Part shown: positions 36,212 through 46,371 of the stretch, one piece after another
Numbering within the stretch: position 1 is the first letter of the stretch
How the letters are laid out: the number at the start of each line of letters is the position of its first letter
Assembly (NCBI GenBank): GCA_965233735.1
Contig: OZ247501.1
Coordinates: forward strand, 372,001-436,000
Direction: 5' to 3'
DNA: 64,000 bases
From: Cytomitobacter sp965233735
GTDB taxonomy: Bacteria > Pseudomonadota > Alphaproteobacteria > CAJXXZ01 > 1604HC
Made by a program: the position numbers and the translations under genes
The notes under the pieces: generated by a model
The model's database searches: none
What the model was told of the DNA's origin: nothing
The model's input: the letters and a program-made list of their open reading frames with translations, nothing else

Positions 36212-37188
36212 TTAATAATTTTCAATTCAAATTATTATCATTAAGTCAAACAAAATCAACTTATTAACATATTTTAGTTATTAGTTGAGATATGACAAAC
36301 TTAGCATGTTTTAACAACTATACTTTATACTAAGTTATTATATTTTATACTATAATTTACTTGTTATGAACTTCTAGGAATATTAAATGTTATCACTTTA
36401 TCCTCTTATAAATCTTAAAACTAGTTTTCATAAAATACTTACATATTTCACATTTACAAGCCTTTACACGATATAATTTACATTTATCTTTAAGATAAAA
36501 AAGTGCGCAAATATATTGATTATTAAAATAATATTGCGATCTCACTGAATTCATGTGAATAAGTTCATATTGAAATTTGTTTGAATGATTAACTCAAGCT
36601 TTTAACCCATTTTTATGTTTCCCATTTCATATATTTTATTAATAGTTCATCTATTACTGATACATACTTTGTTGATTCTTTTAATAGCTCACTGCTATCT
36701 AAATTATCTCCAGGATTCATTATACCTATCGCTTTTTTTGAATTTATCACTGATATTTTAATTCTTAAACTTAATTATTTGTAATTTCATGACTCTTTCT
36801 ATTTATATACGCAATAGATTTGTCTTGAATGGATAGCATAAATTAAATAGCACTTTATTGAACATAACTTACACTTGATGAATATATCTAAACTAATTTG
36901 ATCCTGAATTCCATAATTTCTTATTAACATGTCACTTTATAATACAACGCTCTTGGTTAATCTTCTTCTGTAATAATATACATCTACTTCAATTGATATA
37001 TTATTGTGATCATAATTTTATTAATAATCTTAATTTTAACAATATTATATATATTAGTTTTTTGACAATTATTTCAAAAGGTTTTTTATATTAGTAAAAT
37101 TAGATTTTTATTAACCAATTAATGATTTGTAACTGGCATTAATTAAAATATTTCTTTTGCTCTAATATATTTATTTTATAACCCTATA
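36212..37188. other. AT-rich gene-poor stretch after the permease
   Basis: About 977 bases. The only candidate is a minus-strand open stretch at about 36613-36770, encoding up to 53 residues (for example AIGIMNPGDNLDSSELL) that ends EELLIKYMKW-like. It lacks an ATG at its 5' end and a ribosome site, and is more likely the C-terminal remnant of a decayed gene than a functional one. The rest holds nothing recognisable. Confidence 0.4.
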
Positions 37189-37677
37189 TTAAGAAGTTTT
37201 TTTTGCTTTTCTAGAATATCCCAATCCAGTATCAACAGCAAGTTTTTGTCTTACTTTAGAATACATAGGAGCAACAACAGGATAGTCATCAGGCAAACTC
37301 CATTTAGCCTTGTAAGCCTCTATGCTCATTCCATAATGATTTTTCAAGTATCTTTTAAGCATTTTTAATGGCTTTCCATCTTCTAAGCATATAATATGAT
37401 CATCTTGTACTGAGTCTTCTATTTTCACAGCTGGCCTATGAGAACTTGTGTTAGATTTAAACACTTCATTAACAAACCCTTTAATAGTATACAGAACCTC
37501 TCTAATATGACTTAATTCATTATTAGAACTATCACTGTTTGACCAATATGCTTTGAAAACTTCAACAGATGCGTTTAATAATTCCTTATTGTTGATATTG
37601 TCATTTGAGGGAAGCTCTAAAAGCTGGTCATTCTGAGATTCACTTTTTGGATCCACAAAATTCTTCTCTATGTTCAT
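37189..37677 (-). CDS. MucR/Ros family transcriptional regulator
   Basis: 162 residues. The C-terminal 75 residues are a typical MucR zinc-finger-type DNA-binding domain: ICLEDGKPLKMLKRYL, NHYGMSIEAYKAKW, LPDDYPVVAPMYS, and a final TGLGYS. As in many MucR proteins the second cysteine of the finger is Asp (CLEDG). The N-terminal 85 residues are helical and may oligomerise. MucR proteins are H-NS-like silencers of AT-rich and horizontally acquired genes in alphaproteobacteria, so this could control the secreted-protein genes. The family is almost confined to alphaproteobacteria. Confidence 0.9.
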   Translation of the reverse strand: MNIEKNFVDPKSESQNDQLLELPSNDNINNKELLNASVEVFKAYWSNSDSSNNELSHIREVLYTIKGFVNEVFKSNTSSHRPAVKIEDSVQDDHIICLEDGKPLKMLKRYLKNHYGMSIEAYKAKWSLPDDYPVVAPMYSKVRQKLAVDTGLGYSRKAKKTS

Positions 37678-37803
37678 TTTTATCTCCTTTTAATCCTTGC
37701 TTAATTTTGCAAGAAACTAACGTATTAGATGGCACAAGTATACATAATTTCTTTTTTAAATCAATAGTGGATACTTTTACACTTATCTGATAACTTGATT
37801 TTA

Positions 37804-38316
37804 ATGTTAATTCATAATTTTGATAGTACAAAGCCAAAGAAAGGAACGTTTTTGGCTGCATCTCCATTTATATCTAACCATGCTTTTAAAAAAGCTGTGA
37901 TTTTAATTTTAGAATACAATGAATCTATTGTTTCTGGAGTGAAAATAAATCATAACAAAAATAATAATGAAGAAAATTACTCATATAATATACATGATGG
38001 AGGAACTACTGATCAAAAGAGAATTATGTTACTTCACAGTCCAGAAAAACAAAATAGCAATACTGTAAAGATAACAGATGAAATATATGTAACAGATTTA
38101 GAAGGCATAACAAATTTTTACCCAAAGAAACATTATGCAGTATCAGGATATGTAAGTTGGATTTATGAAGACTTTATGTCAGATATTAAAAACAGTGAGT
38201 GGATCCCTGTAACTGCCGATAGTGAAATTGTTTTTGATACTCCAATAATTCAAAGATGGTATTCAGCATATTTCAAATCAGGAATAAGACCAGAATTTAT
38301 TCAAAGAGAAGCGTAA
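37804..38316 (+). CDS. YqgE/AlgH family protein
   Basis: 170 residues from the ATG at 37804 (a TTG lies nine bases upstream). Family hallmarks are KKGTFLAASPFI near the start, FKKAVILILEYNE, and the C-terminal PIIQRWYSAY. In other bacteria yqgE is commonly linked to ruvX/yqgF, here at 60.7 kb. Biochemical function is not settled. Divergent from the MucR gene. Confidence 0.88.
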   Translation: MLIHNFDSTKPKKGTFLAASPFISNHAFKKAVILILEYNESIVSGVKINHNKNNNEENYSYNIHDGGTTDQKRIMLLHSPEKQNSNTVKITDEIYVTDLEGITNFYPKKHYAVSGYVSWIYEDFMSDIKNSEWIPVTADSEIVFDTPIIQRWYSAYFKSGIRPEFIQREA

Positions 38317-38442
38317 TAAATTATATCGTTGGAATCATAAAATTTTTTATAATTTAATTTATCTTGTAAAGTATTTTATATAATAAATATCTTAAAAAAT
38401 AATTCAAGAGCATGATTTATAATAATTGAAAATACCTTACTT

Positions 38443-39861
38443 TTAAGCTTTATCTAAATCATAAAATTTAGTCATAGAATCTTCAAATCCAACTTGAATA
38501 TTTTTGATTGGACCATGTCGTTGCTTTGCAATCATAATTTCTGCTAAATTATGTATTTTATCCATTTTTGCTTGCCAAATTTCCATTTTATCGGATCCTT
38601 CAGAAGGTTTTTTTCTTGATTCATAGTAAGCTTCTCTAAAAATGAACATCACAACATCTGCATCTTGTTCAATGGTTCCTGATTCACGCAAATCGGCTAA
38701 CTGAGGCCTCTTATCATCTCTTTGCTCAACTGCCCTAGATAACTGAGATAGGGCTACAATAGGAATGGATAACTCCTTTGCAAGGGATTTTAATGATCTA
38801 GTAATAAAAGAAAGCTCTTGAACTCTATTATCGTGATTTCCCCCAGAATGCATAAGCTGCAAATAATCTAATATAATAAGGTCAATTTTCTCTTGCCTAT
38901 GCAATCTCCTTGCTCTAGTTCTAAGACCAGAAACAGTAAGAGCTGGAGTGTCATCTATAAAAAGAGGTATATCAAGTAATTTTTGAGAAGTTTTTGTCAA
39001 ATTATGCATTTCATGCTCATTAATTGCTCCTCTTCTAATTTTATCCGATGGAATTCGTGACTCTGATCCTAAAATACGCAAAGCCAATTGCTCAGAAGAC
39101 ATTTCTAATGAAAAAAATGCAACTTTTTTATTTTTTACAGCCGCTTGAAAAGCAATATTAGTTGCAAGAGCTGTCTTACCCATAGATGGCCTAGCAGCAA
39201 GGATTAATAAATCAGACTTATGAAGTCCTCCTAATGCTCTATCTAATCCATACAACCCAGTGGGAATTCCAACTAAATGATCAGTGCTTCTAAATGCTAT
39301 TTCAGCTTGCTTCATAGCTGAACTCATAGCTGATCCAAAAGATATATTGTTTTGCTGCGTTCCAACTGTTGCTAAAGAAAAAAGACTTATTTCAGCTTGT
39401 TCAATTTGAGACAATCCATCTTTTTCAAGTTGCATGTCATATGCATTAGAAGTTATTTGATCTCCTATCATAATTAACTTTCTTCTAACATGTCTATCAA
39501 AAATTTGCTTTCCATAAGATTCAGTATGGCTTAGTGAAATAATATATGACTCAAGATTATTTAAATATTCTTGACCTCCATACTCTTTCACAAGCTCATC
39601 ATTTATAAAGAAAGGCCATAAAGTAATAGGATTAGCTAACTGACCTTTATTAATACAATATGATATATGTTGAAATATTTTTTGATGCAATGGGTCAAAA
39701 AAATGCTCTGGCTTAAGAAATTCAGCTATATTTTCAAATAGCAAATTCTCATGCAACAACGCCCCTAACAAAGCTTTTTCTGCATCAATAGCATTTGGTA
39801 ACTTCTTTAATTGATCAATATCTATTTCTGTTTTTTTAGATATTTCACTTTTATTATTCAT
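38443..39861 (-). CDS. dnaB: Replicative DNA helicase DnaB
   Basis: Hexameric 5'-3' helicase of the replisome, 472 residues. N-terminal collar domain (PNAIDAEKALLGALL), linker helix, then the RecA-like core: Walker A ARPSMGKTALATNI, Walker B DLIILDYLQLM, and the arginine-finger region LRESGTIEQDADVV. No intein. It lies 32 bases downstream of rplI in an rplI-dnaB arrangement, though rpsF and rpsR are missing from the cluster. The possible loader is the DciA-like protein at 6.3 kb. Confidence 0.97.
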   Translation of the reverse strand: MNNKSEISKKTEIDIDQLKKLPNAIDAEKALLGALLHENLLFENIAEFLKPEHFFDPLHQKIFQHISYCINKGQLANPITLWPFFINDELVKEYGGQEYLNNLESYIISLSHTESYGKQIFDRHVRRKLIMIGDQITSNAYDMQLEKDGLSQIEQAEISLFSLATVGTQQNNISFGSAMSSAMKQAEIAFRSTDHLVGIPTGLYGLDRALGGLHKSDLLILAARPSMGKTALATNIAFQAAVKNKKVAFFSLEMSSEQLALRILGSESRIPSDKIRRGAINEHEMHNLTKTSQKLLDIPLFIDDTPALTVSGLRTRARRLHRQEKIDLIILDYLQLMHSGGNHDNRVQELSFITRSLKSLAKELSIPIVALSQLSRAVEQRDDKRPQLADLRESGTIEQDADVVMFIFREAYYESRKKPSEGSDKMEIWQAKMDKIHNLAEIMIAKQRHGPIKNIQVGFEDSMTKFYDLDKA

Positions 39862-39893
39862 ATATTAATTAGTTTGAAAACATGCATGAAACA

Positions 39894-40373
39894 TTATTTT
39901 CCAATAGCATTAGCATCTAATTCTTTTACATTAATAGTAATTGATGCTTCATTTCCATGAGTATAAACTTGCGCTTTAAAAGAACCTAATTCTTTTATAG
40001 GCTTCATAACAACATCCTCTTTTTTAATAGGCAATCCTTTTTCAACCAATTTGTTAATAACTTCTTTAGTAGAAATAGAACCATACAGCCTAAATCCATC
40101 AACAGTACTATGCTCAAAATCAAGAATAATTTTATCAATTTTTTCTTTAAGAGATTTTCCTTCTTCTTGTTTTTTAGAGTCTAAGTTAAGCCATTCATTT
40201 TTCTTATCTTCTAATATTGCAACATTTCTTTGAGTTGCCATCATAGCTAATTCATTTGGAATAAGAAAATTAAGAGCATATCCTCTTTTAACATGTACTA
40301 CTTCTCCAGGTAAGCCTCTGCCTCGTAATCTTTGTTTTAAAATAACGGACATTAATTTTGCAGTTCTTTTCAT
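39894..40373 (-). CDS. rplI: 50S ribosomal protein L9
   Basis: bL9, 159 residues. The N-terminal RNA-binding domain contains LPGEVVHVKRGYALNFLIP, followed by the long connecting helix and a C-terminal domain with GSISTKEVI. The M at residue 8 (MSVILKQ) matches the usual start of L9, so the first seven residues may not be translated. rpsF and rpsR, its normal partners, are not here. Confidence 0.95.
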   Translation of the reverse strand: MKRTAKLMSVILKQRLRGRGLPGEVVHVKRGYALNFLIPNELAMMATQRNVAILEDKKNEWLNLDSKKQEEGKSLKEKIDKIILDFEHSTVDGFRLYGSISTKEVINKLVEKGLPIKKEDVVMKPIKELGSFKAQVYTHGNEASITINVKELDANAIGK

Positions 40374-40471
40374 ATATATATCTCATATAATTTTGCGCAA
40401 AAATGAAAATAAAATCAATAGTTTTATACTTTTTATTAAAATAAAATTAATATATGTTATAAAATATATTC

Positions 40472-40660
40472 ATGACATTTTTTATACTTTGTATTTTTGC
40501 ATTATCATTTTGTAAAAAAAAATGGTCTAAATTCATAGTAATTGACTCTATAATGCCTATAATTTTCATTTACTGGGCTATGAATAATAATATAGAAAGT
40601 ATATTTTTCTTCTTGATTAACTTATATTTATTACCTAGAATTCTAATGGTGGTTTTATGA
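40472..40660 (+). CDS. Small hydrophobic membrane protein
   Basis: 62 residues, two to three membrane segments with a short basic loop (KKKWSKF). The pattern KFIVIDSIMPIIFI is reminiscent of the MnhF subunit of Mrp antiporters, which has a conserved Asp after a basic loop, but the match is weak. The stop overlaps the start of the next membrane protein by 4 bp (ATGA), which supports both as real coding genes. Confidence 0.45.
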   Translation: MTFFILCIFALSFCKKKWSKFIVIDSIMPIIFIYWAMNNNIESIFFFLINLYLLPRILMVVL

Positions 40661-41148
40661 AATTTTTACTTAATGTTCATGATAAAATAATAAATTATTG
40701 TCATGATAAATCTATGTGTATTTTATGCGTATTTTGGATTGTTCCTTTTTTTGCTGGATTAACAGTCCATAGCGTTATATTAATCATGTCATTATTCATT
40801 TTGACATTGTTTATTCCAGTTTTTTTGTCAATTTTTATATTGCTTTTATTAATGTTAGCATTAATAAATGTTATATTATTTATGCCTATTTTGAGCATTT
40901 TATTTGTTGCTATATTATGGTTTTTAAGAAATGATATTAAGAATTTAGTATGTCAATTATTTTCAAAGCAAAATTACTCTTTCAAAAAGCCTGTAATTTC
41001 TCAATCTGTGTCTTTTATTATTATATTGTTTATTTTGCATGGAATTATATGCATGATACCTATTTCTAAAATTATAAAATTTGCTATATTATCTGTTCTT
41101 TCTTTAGTTATGTTTAGAAAATCAAATCATAAATCTTGTAAATTATAA
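40657..41148 (+). CDS. Integral membrane protein of unknown function
   Basis: 163 residues with five or six predicted membrane helices and very little else; a polar loop (RNDIKNLVCQLFSKQ) lies at about 95-115. It overlaps the upstream small membrane gene by 4 bp, so the pair is probably co-translated. No family recognised. It is convergent with ftsH. Confidence 0.55.
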   Translation: MKFLLNVHDKIINYCHDKSMCILCVFWIVPFFAGLTVHSVILIMSLFILTLFIPVFLSIFILLLLMLALINVILFMPILSILFVAILWFLRNDIKNLVCQLFSKQNYSFKKPVISQSVSFIIILFILHGIICMIPISKIIKFAILSVLSLVMFRKSNHKSCKL

Positions 41149-41173
41149 TTCAACATTATATGAATTAATGGTT

Positions 41174-42985
41174 TTAAATCAAAACTTCTTTAACTTCTTC
41201 TCCAGTCATTTCTTCTTTTTGAATTAGAATATTTGATAATTCATGTAACTTGTTTTCATTTTTGTTCAAGATACTCATCGCTTCTTTAAATGCATCAGAG
41301 ATAATAAATTTTACTTCTTTATCTATATGTTCATACATTGATTGTGAAGTTGAATTTCTGTATTCATTATCATTGTAATTGTAATGAACATATCCAGCTG
41401 AACCCATCCCCCATTTTGTAACCATATTTCTAGCAATGTTTGTAGCCATTTGAATATCGGATGAAGCTCCAGTTGTAACATACTTTTCTCCAAAAATCTT
41501 TTTTTCTGCAGCCAAACCACCCATAGAAACTGACAAATCATCTAATAACTTTGCTTTAGTAATAGAAACTTGATCATTTTCTGGAAGCCTTACAACCATT
41601 CCCAAAGAATGACCACGTGGGATTATTGTTACTTTATGTATAGGATCAGAATTTGGACTATGAAATGCAACTAATGCATGTCCCGCTTCATGATAAGCTG
41701 TTCTTTTTTTATCTTCTTCTGTTATTTTCAAAGATCTACGTTCAGACCCCATTAATATTTTGTCTTTAGCGGATTCAAATTCATTCATTGATATCTCAGT
41801 TTTATTATACCTTCCTGTAAGAAGGGCAGCCTCATTAATAAGATTGCTTAAATCTGCACCAGAAAACCCAGGAGTTCCTTTGGCTATAGCATTAATATCT
41901 ATTTCATTAGAATATCTTACTTTTTGAATGTGAAGTTCTAAAATTTCTTTTCTTTCTTCTAAAGTTGGCAATGATAAAGAAACTTGCCTGTCAAATCTTC
42001 CAGATCTTAATAAAGCTTTATCTAGTGTATTAATTCTATTTGTTGCTGCAAGTATAATCACTCCATCATTAGGAGAAAATCCATCCATTTCTACTAACAA
42101 TTGATTTAAAGTTTGCTCTCTTTCTTCACATCCACCGCCGATTCCACCGCCACGCTTCTTTCCTATAGCATCAATTTCATCAATAAAAATGATACATGGA
42201 GAATGCTTTTTCCCTTGATCAAACATATCTCGTATTCTGCTAGCTCCAACTCCAGCAAACATTTCTATGAAATCAGATCCTGATATAGAGAAAAATGGAA
42301 CTCCTGCTTCTCCAGCAACACTTTTTGCTAGTAAAGTTTTTCCAGTTCCAGGAGGACCAGACAACAAAACTCCTTTAGGAATTCTAGCTCCTAAAGATGT
42401 AAATTTTTGTTTGTTTTTTAGAAAATCAACAATTTCAGATAAATCATATTTTGCTTCTTTCAATCCTGCAACATTTTTAAAAGTAACATTCTTTGCTTTT
42501 TCATCATTAACTAGCCTAGCCTTTGACTTTCCAAACCCCATTGCCTTGCCTGCACTGCCTTGCATTTGTCTAATAGAGTAAAACATCATTCCAAGTATTA
42601 ACAATGAAGGAAGCGAAGATAAAATCAAGTGAATAAAGGTAGTAAGTGAACTATCATTATTATAAGAAGCTCTAACATGAATTTTATTTTCCAATAATCT
42701 TTTTATTAATTCATTATCCTGATATGGGACTGTAGTCGCAAATTTTTGTCCATTTTTCAAAATTCCTCTTACAGAAGATCCTTTTATTACAACAGAAGAT
42801 ATATTGCCTTTTTGTGTTTCTGACGTAAAGTCTGAAAATGCAACATCTTGAATATTAGAATCATCTGAATTTTTGAAAATATTTGCTACGGAAATTATTA
42901 ATACAGCTAATATTAACCAAAGTCCTAAATTTTTATTTTTATTAAGCACGTATAATATTTTAATAAACATAAATATGTAAGTCAA
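41174..42985 (-). CDS. ftsH: ATP-dependent zinc metalloprotease FtsH
   Basis: Membrane AAA+ protease that removes misassembled membrane proteins and controls LpxC or other regulators. 603 residues, a little short at the C-terminus. Two N-terminal membrane segments flank a periplasmic domain. Then come Walker A SGPPGTGKTLLAKS, Walker B IIFIDEIDAIGKKRG, the SRH region RINTLDKALLRSGRFDRQV, and the zinc site YHEAGHALV. An internal ATG at 42970 is an alternative start. Its usual neighbour tilS is not upstream. Confidence 0.97.
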   Translation of the reverse strand: MTYIFMFIKILYVLNKNKNLGLWLILAVLIISVANIFKNSDDSNIQDVAFSDFTSETQKGNISSVVIKGSSVRGILKNGQKFATTVPYQDNELIKRLLENKIHVRASYNNDSSLTTFIHLILSSLPSLLILGMMFYSIRQMQGSAGKAMGFGKSKARLVNDEKAKNVTFKNVAGLKEAKYDLSEIVDFLKNKQKFTSLGARIPKGVLLSGPPGTGKTLLAKSVAGEAGVPFFSISGSDFIEMFAGVGASRIRDMFDQGKKHSPCIIFIDEIDAIGKKRGGGIGGGCEEREQTLNQLLVEMDGFSPNDGVIILAATNRINTLDKALLRSGRFDRQVSLSLPTLEERKEILELHIQKVRYSNEIDINAIAKGTPGFSGADLSNLINEAALLTGRYNKTEISMNEFESAKDKILMGSERRSLKITEEDKKRTAYHEAGHALVAFHSPNSDPIHKVTIIPRGHSLGMVVRLPENDQVSITKAKLLDDLSVSMGGLAAEKKIFGEKYVTTGASSDIQMATNIARNMVTKWGMGSAGYVHYNYNDNEYRNSTSQSMYEHIDKEVKFIISDAFKEAMSILNKNENKLHELSNILIQKEEMTGEEVKEVLI

Positions 42986-44063
42986 TTAAACATTTCTATT
43001 GATATCAAAAAAAACAAATATAAATCACTAAAAGAAGAACTATATGTTGAAATTTGTACGAAATAATTTTAGATTACAAACAATGAAAATTATAATATTT
43101 CCCATTATTTCTTTTTTTATCTTCTAGACCACAAAATAAATCATACACTTATAGGTTTCTTCATTCTTCAGTTGAATAATTTATAAATAATAAAAATTAA
43201 TATACCAGTGAACCTATCTATTATTACTTAGTTATATATAATTAAAAAATTTCTATTTATTTCAAAGTGCACAAAATTACAAAAATATTTATTTAAGTGA
43301 ATTTTATTACAACCCTTATAGCATTTTCTTGAACATATAGGTTTATACATAGCTTTTTTAATTGAAAAGTTTAATTTTAGATACCATCTAGGAATGGGAA
43401 CCAATAGTATACACTTCTCCTTTTACGAATGTTTTTTTATTTTTTTCTTTGAATCATAATCTCTAAAAAATTTCATGCCATGCATAGAATATAGTTTTGC
43501 AAATTGAGGTAATTGAGATTCGAATAGCAATGATATCTGTAAATAATAAGTGTTAATAAAATATGATCAGAATTTAGAAAATTCATATTAGAATATATAA
43601 AGCACAACAAATAAATCTCTAGTGAAAAAATGCGAAAGAATGCAATAGTTTATTTATTATATGAGTAAAATAATTATTATGTTTTTCTAACTTTATTCTA
43701 CAAATCATAATATGCATTTTAGCAATATAATAAATGATCTAAATAACTTTAAAACTAAGAAAAAAAATTATTAATTATTCAAAAGAAGAATATAAATTTG
43801 TTATATAATATATGATTTAAAGAATACATGAAAAATTGATTTTATGAAACAATTTAATTTATCAAGCTATTAATCTAATTGAGAAAGCCCTAACAAAATG
43901 GTGATAGATAAACAAGAAGGTTTGAAATTATAAACATGTACTAAAAAAACTATACCAAAAAGTTCTAAATTAATATGAAAAAGCCAACATATTTCTACAA
44001 AAAATTCTTAAATTAGAGTGGAAGTCATAAATAAACATGACTAAAGATTCGCAAAAAGATAAA
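42986..44063. other. AT-rich gene-poor stretch between ftsH and rpsI
   Basis: About 1.08 kb. On the minus strand at about 43433-43585 there is an open stretch of about 50 codons ending FFRDYDSKKKIKKHS, containing LFESQLPQFAKLYSMHG. It has no good start codon at its 5' end, so it may be the end of a decayed gene. The rest has stops in all frames and no recognisable RNA. Confidence 0.4.
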
Positions 44064-44588
44064 TTATCTTTTACGGAATTGAGTTTGCTTACGAGCTTTA
44101 AGGAAACCATATTTTTTACGTTCAACTTTTCTAGCATCACGAGTAAGATATCCTTTTCTCTTCAAAGCAGCCCTTAATTCAGGATCAAAATCAGCCAAAG
44201 CTCTACTCAATCCATGCCTAACAGCTCCACATTGACCTGTCATTCCACCACCTTTAACAGTAGTTTTAATGGTAAATTTTGCACCTTCAGGAAAACACAA
44301 AAGAAGAGGTTTTTTCACTTCTTTATTATAAAATTCTCTAGAAAAATACTCATCAACATTTTTTCCATTAACAGTAAATAAATCAGACCCTTGATCTTGA
44401 TCTAATACCTTAAACCAAACTCTAGCTGTAGATTCTTTTCTTCTTCCAGTTCCATAAGATCTGCCTAAAGCATCTACTATTCTTTCTCTTTTAGGAGCAT
44501 CATCTAAAATTTGTTCTTCAGCTTGAACTGCATTCAATGCATCTTCATTAATTGAATCTGCAACTACGCCAGTATTAATTTCGCTCAT
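44064..44588 (-). CDS. rpsI: 30S ribosomal protein S9
   Basis: uS9, 174 residues, with the N-terminal extension of about 45 residues seen in alphaproteobacterial S9. Core signatures are SYGTGRRKESTARVW, VKGGGMTGQCGAVRHG and the basic C-terminal ARKQTQFRKR. It overlaps the 3' end of rplM by 14 bases. Confidence 0.97.
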   Translation of the reverse strand: MSEINTGVVADSINEDALNAVQAEEQILDDAPKRERIVDALGRSYGTGRRKESTARVWFKVLDQDQGSDLFTVNGKNVDEYFSREFYNKEVKKPLLLCFPEGAKFTIKTTVKGGGMTGQCGAVRHGLSRALADFDPELRAALKRKGYLTRDARKVERKKYGFLKARKQTQFRKR

Positions 44589-45030
44589 TGTTTGCCTCCG
44601 TTAAATTCACTGTAACCGGCTTATGATTATCATAAGTATGATTGTGATCTTTAAAAATTCTCAATCTAGTTAACTGACGATTACTTAAAGGTCCTTTAGG
44701 AAGCATTCTTTTGACAGCAGTCATAATAACTTCAGTAGAATCCATTTCGAGTCTTTCTCTCATGTTTCTACTTTTAATTCCTCCAGGATAACCTGTATGC
44801 CAGTAAAACATTTTATTATCTAATTTTTTGCCCGTCAATTTAATGTGATCTGAATTAACAACAATAACAAAATCACCACAATCAGAACCAGGCATCATAA
44901 TAGGTTTATGCTTTCCTCTTAAAAAAGATGCGATTTTTGTAGCTGCTCTGCCTAAGACCATATCTTTTACATCAACTAATAACCAATTCTTATTTGCAAT
45001 ATCAGAAGATTTAGGTATAAATGTAAACAC
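44575..45030 (-). CDS. rplM: 50S ribosomal protein L13
   Basis: uL13, 151 residues. NWLLVDVKDMVLGRAATKIA near the start, then HWHTGYPGG-type segment (YWHTGYPGGIKS) and the ribosomal L13 signature MLPKGPLSNRQLTRLRIF. Conserved rplM-rpsI operon, overlapping downstream. Confidence 0.97.
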   Translation of the reverse strand: MFTFIPKSSDIANKNWLLVDVKDMVLGRAATKIASFLRGKHKPIMMPGSDCGDFVIVVNSDHIKLTGKKLDNKMFYWHTGYPGGIKSRNMRERLEMDSTEVIMTAVKRMLPKGPLSNRQLTRLRIFKDHNHTYDNHKPVTVNLTEANNERN

Positions 45031-45220
45031 TCTTAAATTTAAAATAAAATTTGCAATATGTAAATAGTTTTATCATTAGATATTTTAAATCACATAACCT
45101 TAAGCTATATAAAAATAGGGTTGTGACAATATATATATATCTAGAACAACTATAATTAGGATAAAAGATGAATATATGTTTAAAAATTATTTATGACAGT
45201 ATGTTTTTAAAACAACTTGT

Positions 45221-45688
45221 TTATTCATTAGATATTTTCCAATGACACAAAGCAACAGCTAATGCATCAGTTATATCTCTTTGAGAAATTGTATCTATAT
45301 TCAACATTTCATGAACGGAAACAGCAGCCTCATCTTTGGAAGCAGCCCCATTTTCTGAGACATGCTTTCTAACTAACCGCGGAGCGTATGAAGAAACTGG
45401 AATCTTCATCAAGCCCGCTGTAGATATAATAGCTCCATAAGCAGCTCCTAAACGTATCCCAGAAGAAGGATTAACTCCAAAGAAGGTTTGCTCCACTGCT
45501 ACATGATCAGGAGAATGAGTGTTTATAATATTCATCACATTAGACCATAGTAAAGATAACCTTTGCTCAAGAGGAAGTTTGACATTAGGCTTTATAACTC
45601 CATATTCAATGCATTTAAGTTTTTTTGTATAAGAAATCACACCCCATCCGGTTTTGCACAAACCAGCATCAATTCCAAGTATTTTCAC
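45221..45688 (-). CDS. ruvC: Holliday junction resolvase RuvC
   Basis: Endonuclease that resolves Holliday junctions with RuvAB. 155 residues. Catalytic acidic residues appear in ILGIDAGLCKTGWG, VAVEQTFFGVNP and DITDALAVALCH. It overlaps yebC by 4 bp, the common yebC-ruvC pairing, here at the end of the Fo ATP synthase unit. ruvA and ruvB do not follow. Confidence 0.96.
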   Translation of the reverse strand: MKILGIDAGLCKTGWGVISYTKKLKCIEYGVIKPNVKLPLEQRLSLLWSNVMNIINTHSPDHVAVEQTFFGVNPSSGIRLGAAYGAIISTAGLMKIPVSSYAPRLVRKHVSENGAASKDEAAVSVHEMLNIDTISQRDITDALAVALCHWKISNE

Positions 45689-46371
45689 AAACAGTCACAG
45701 TTATGCCATACATTCTGTATATCATCATGATCATCAAGCTTATCAATAAAATCTTGAACCAACTGTGCATTTTTAACGCTTTTCAAGTTAGATGGGTGAT
45801 AAATATGCTTACAAGAAAAATTAGAATAATTCTTTTCAAGAACTTCGTGAATTTCATTCATTTTTGAAAAATCAGCCAAAAGGTGAACAGAGTTGTTTTT
45901 TTCATATACATCAATAATATCAAAATCTATAGTTTTTTCTAGCACATCATCTACATTAGACTCATATATAACTGCAAAAGTAACATGCGAAAACATAAAT
46001 GATAAATCTGTTAACCCGTTACCATGCTTATTAAACATAGTACGCAACTCTGTAACAGATCGATTGCTATTATCTGTAATAACTTCAATAAGAAATGCTA
46101 TATTTTCAGGACCATATCCTGTGTACTTCACTTCAATATCAGAGTTTTTTTCAGAAACTTTATTAATAGCTCTTTGAATGTTTTCATTTGGCATATTAAC
46201 ATCTTTTGCAGCCGATAATGCAGACCTTAAAGATGGATTTATTTTAGGATCTGTACCACTCCTAGCAGCTATTGTTACTAACTTAGCAATTTTAGTAAAA
46301 ACCTTAGCACGCTTAGAGTCTTGTGCATTTTTTCTATGCATAATATTTTTAAATTTAGAATGACCTGCCAT
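45685..46371 (-). CDS. yebC: YebC/TACO1 family protein
   Basis: 228 residues. The N-terminus MAGHSKFKNIMHRKNAQDSK is the family signature, followed by GTDPKINPSLRSALSAAK and MPNENIQRAI. Members act as transcriptional regulators or help ribosomes at proline stretches. It lies between atpF and ruvC with overlapping ends, so it is probably transcribed with the ATP synthase genes. Confidence 0.95.
   Translation of the reverse strand: MAGHSKFKNIMHRKNAQDSKRAKVFTKIAKLVTIAARSGTDPKINPSLRSALSAAKDVNMPNENIQRAINKVSEKNSDIEVKYTGYGPENIAFLIEVITDNSNRSVTELRTMFNKHGNGLTDLSFMFSHVTFAVIYESNVDDVLEKTIDFDIIDVYEKNNSVHLLADFSKMNEIHEVLEKNYSNFSCKHIYHPSNLKSVKNAQLVQDFIDKLDDHDDIQNVWHNCDCL

Noticed and set aside
36613..36770. 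Small minus-strand gene of about 50 codons
   Set aside because: No ATG at the 5' end of the frame, no ribosome site, and no recognisable homologue; kept only as a possible remnant in the gap description.
43433..43585. Small minus-strand gene of about 50 codons
   Set aside because: Coding-like composition, but no credible start codon; more likely a decayed 3' end.
45625..46363. Plus-strand open frames opposite yebC
   Set aside because: Antisense to a well-conserved gene, with no ribosome sites.
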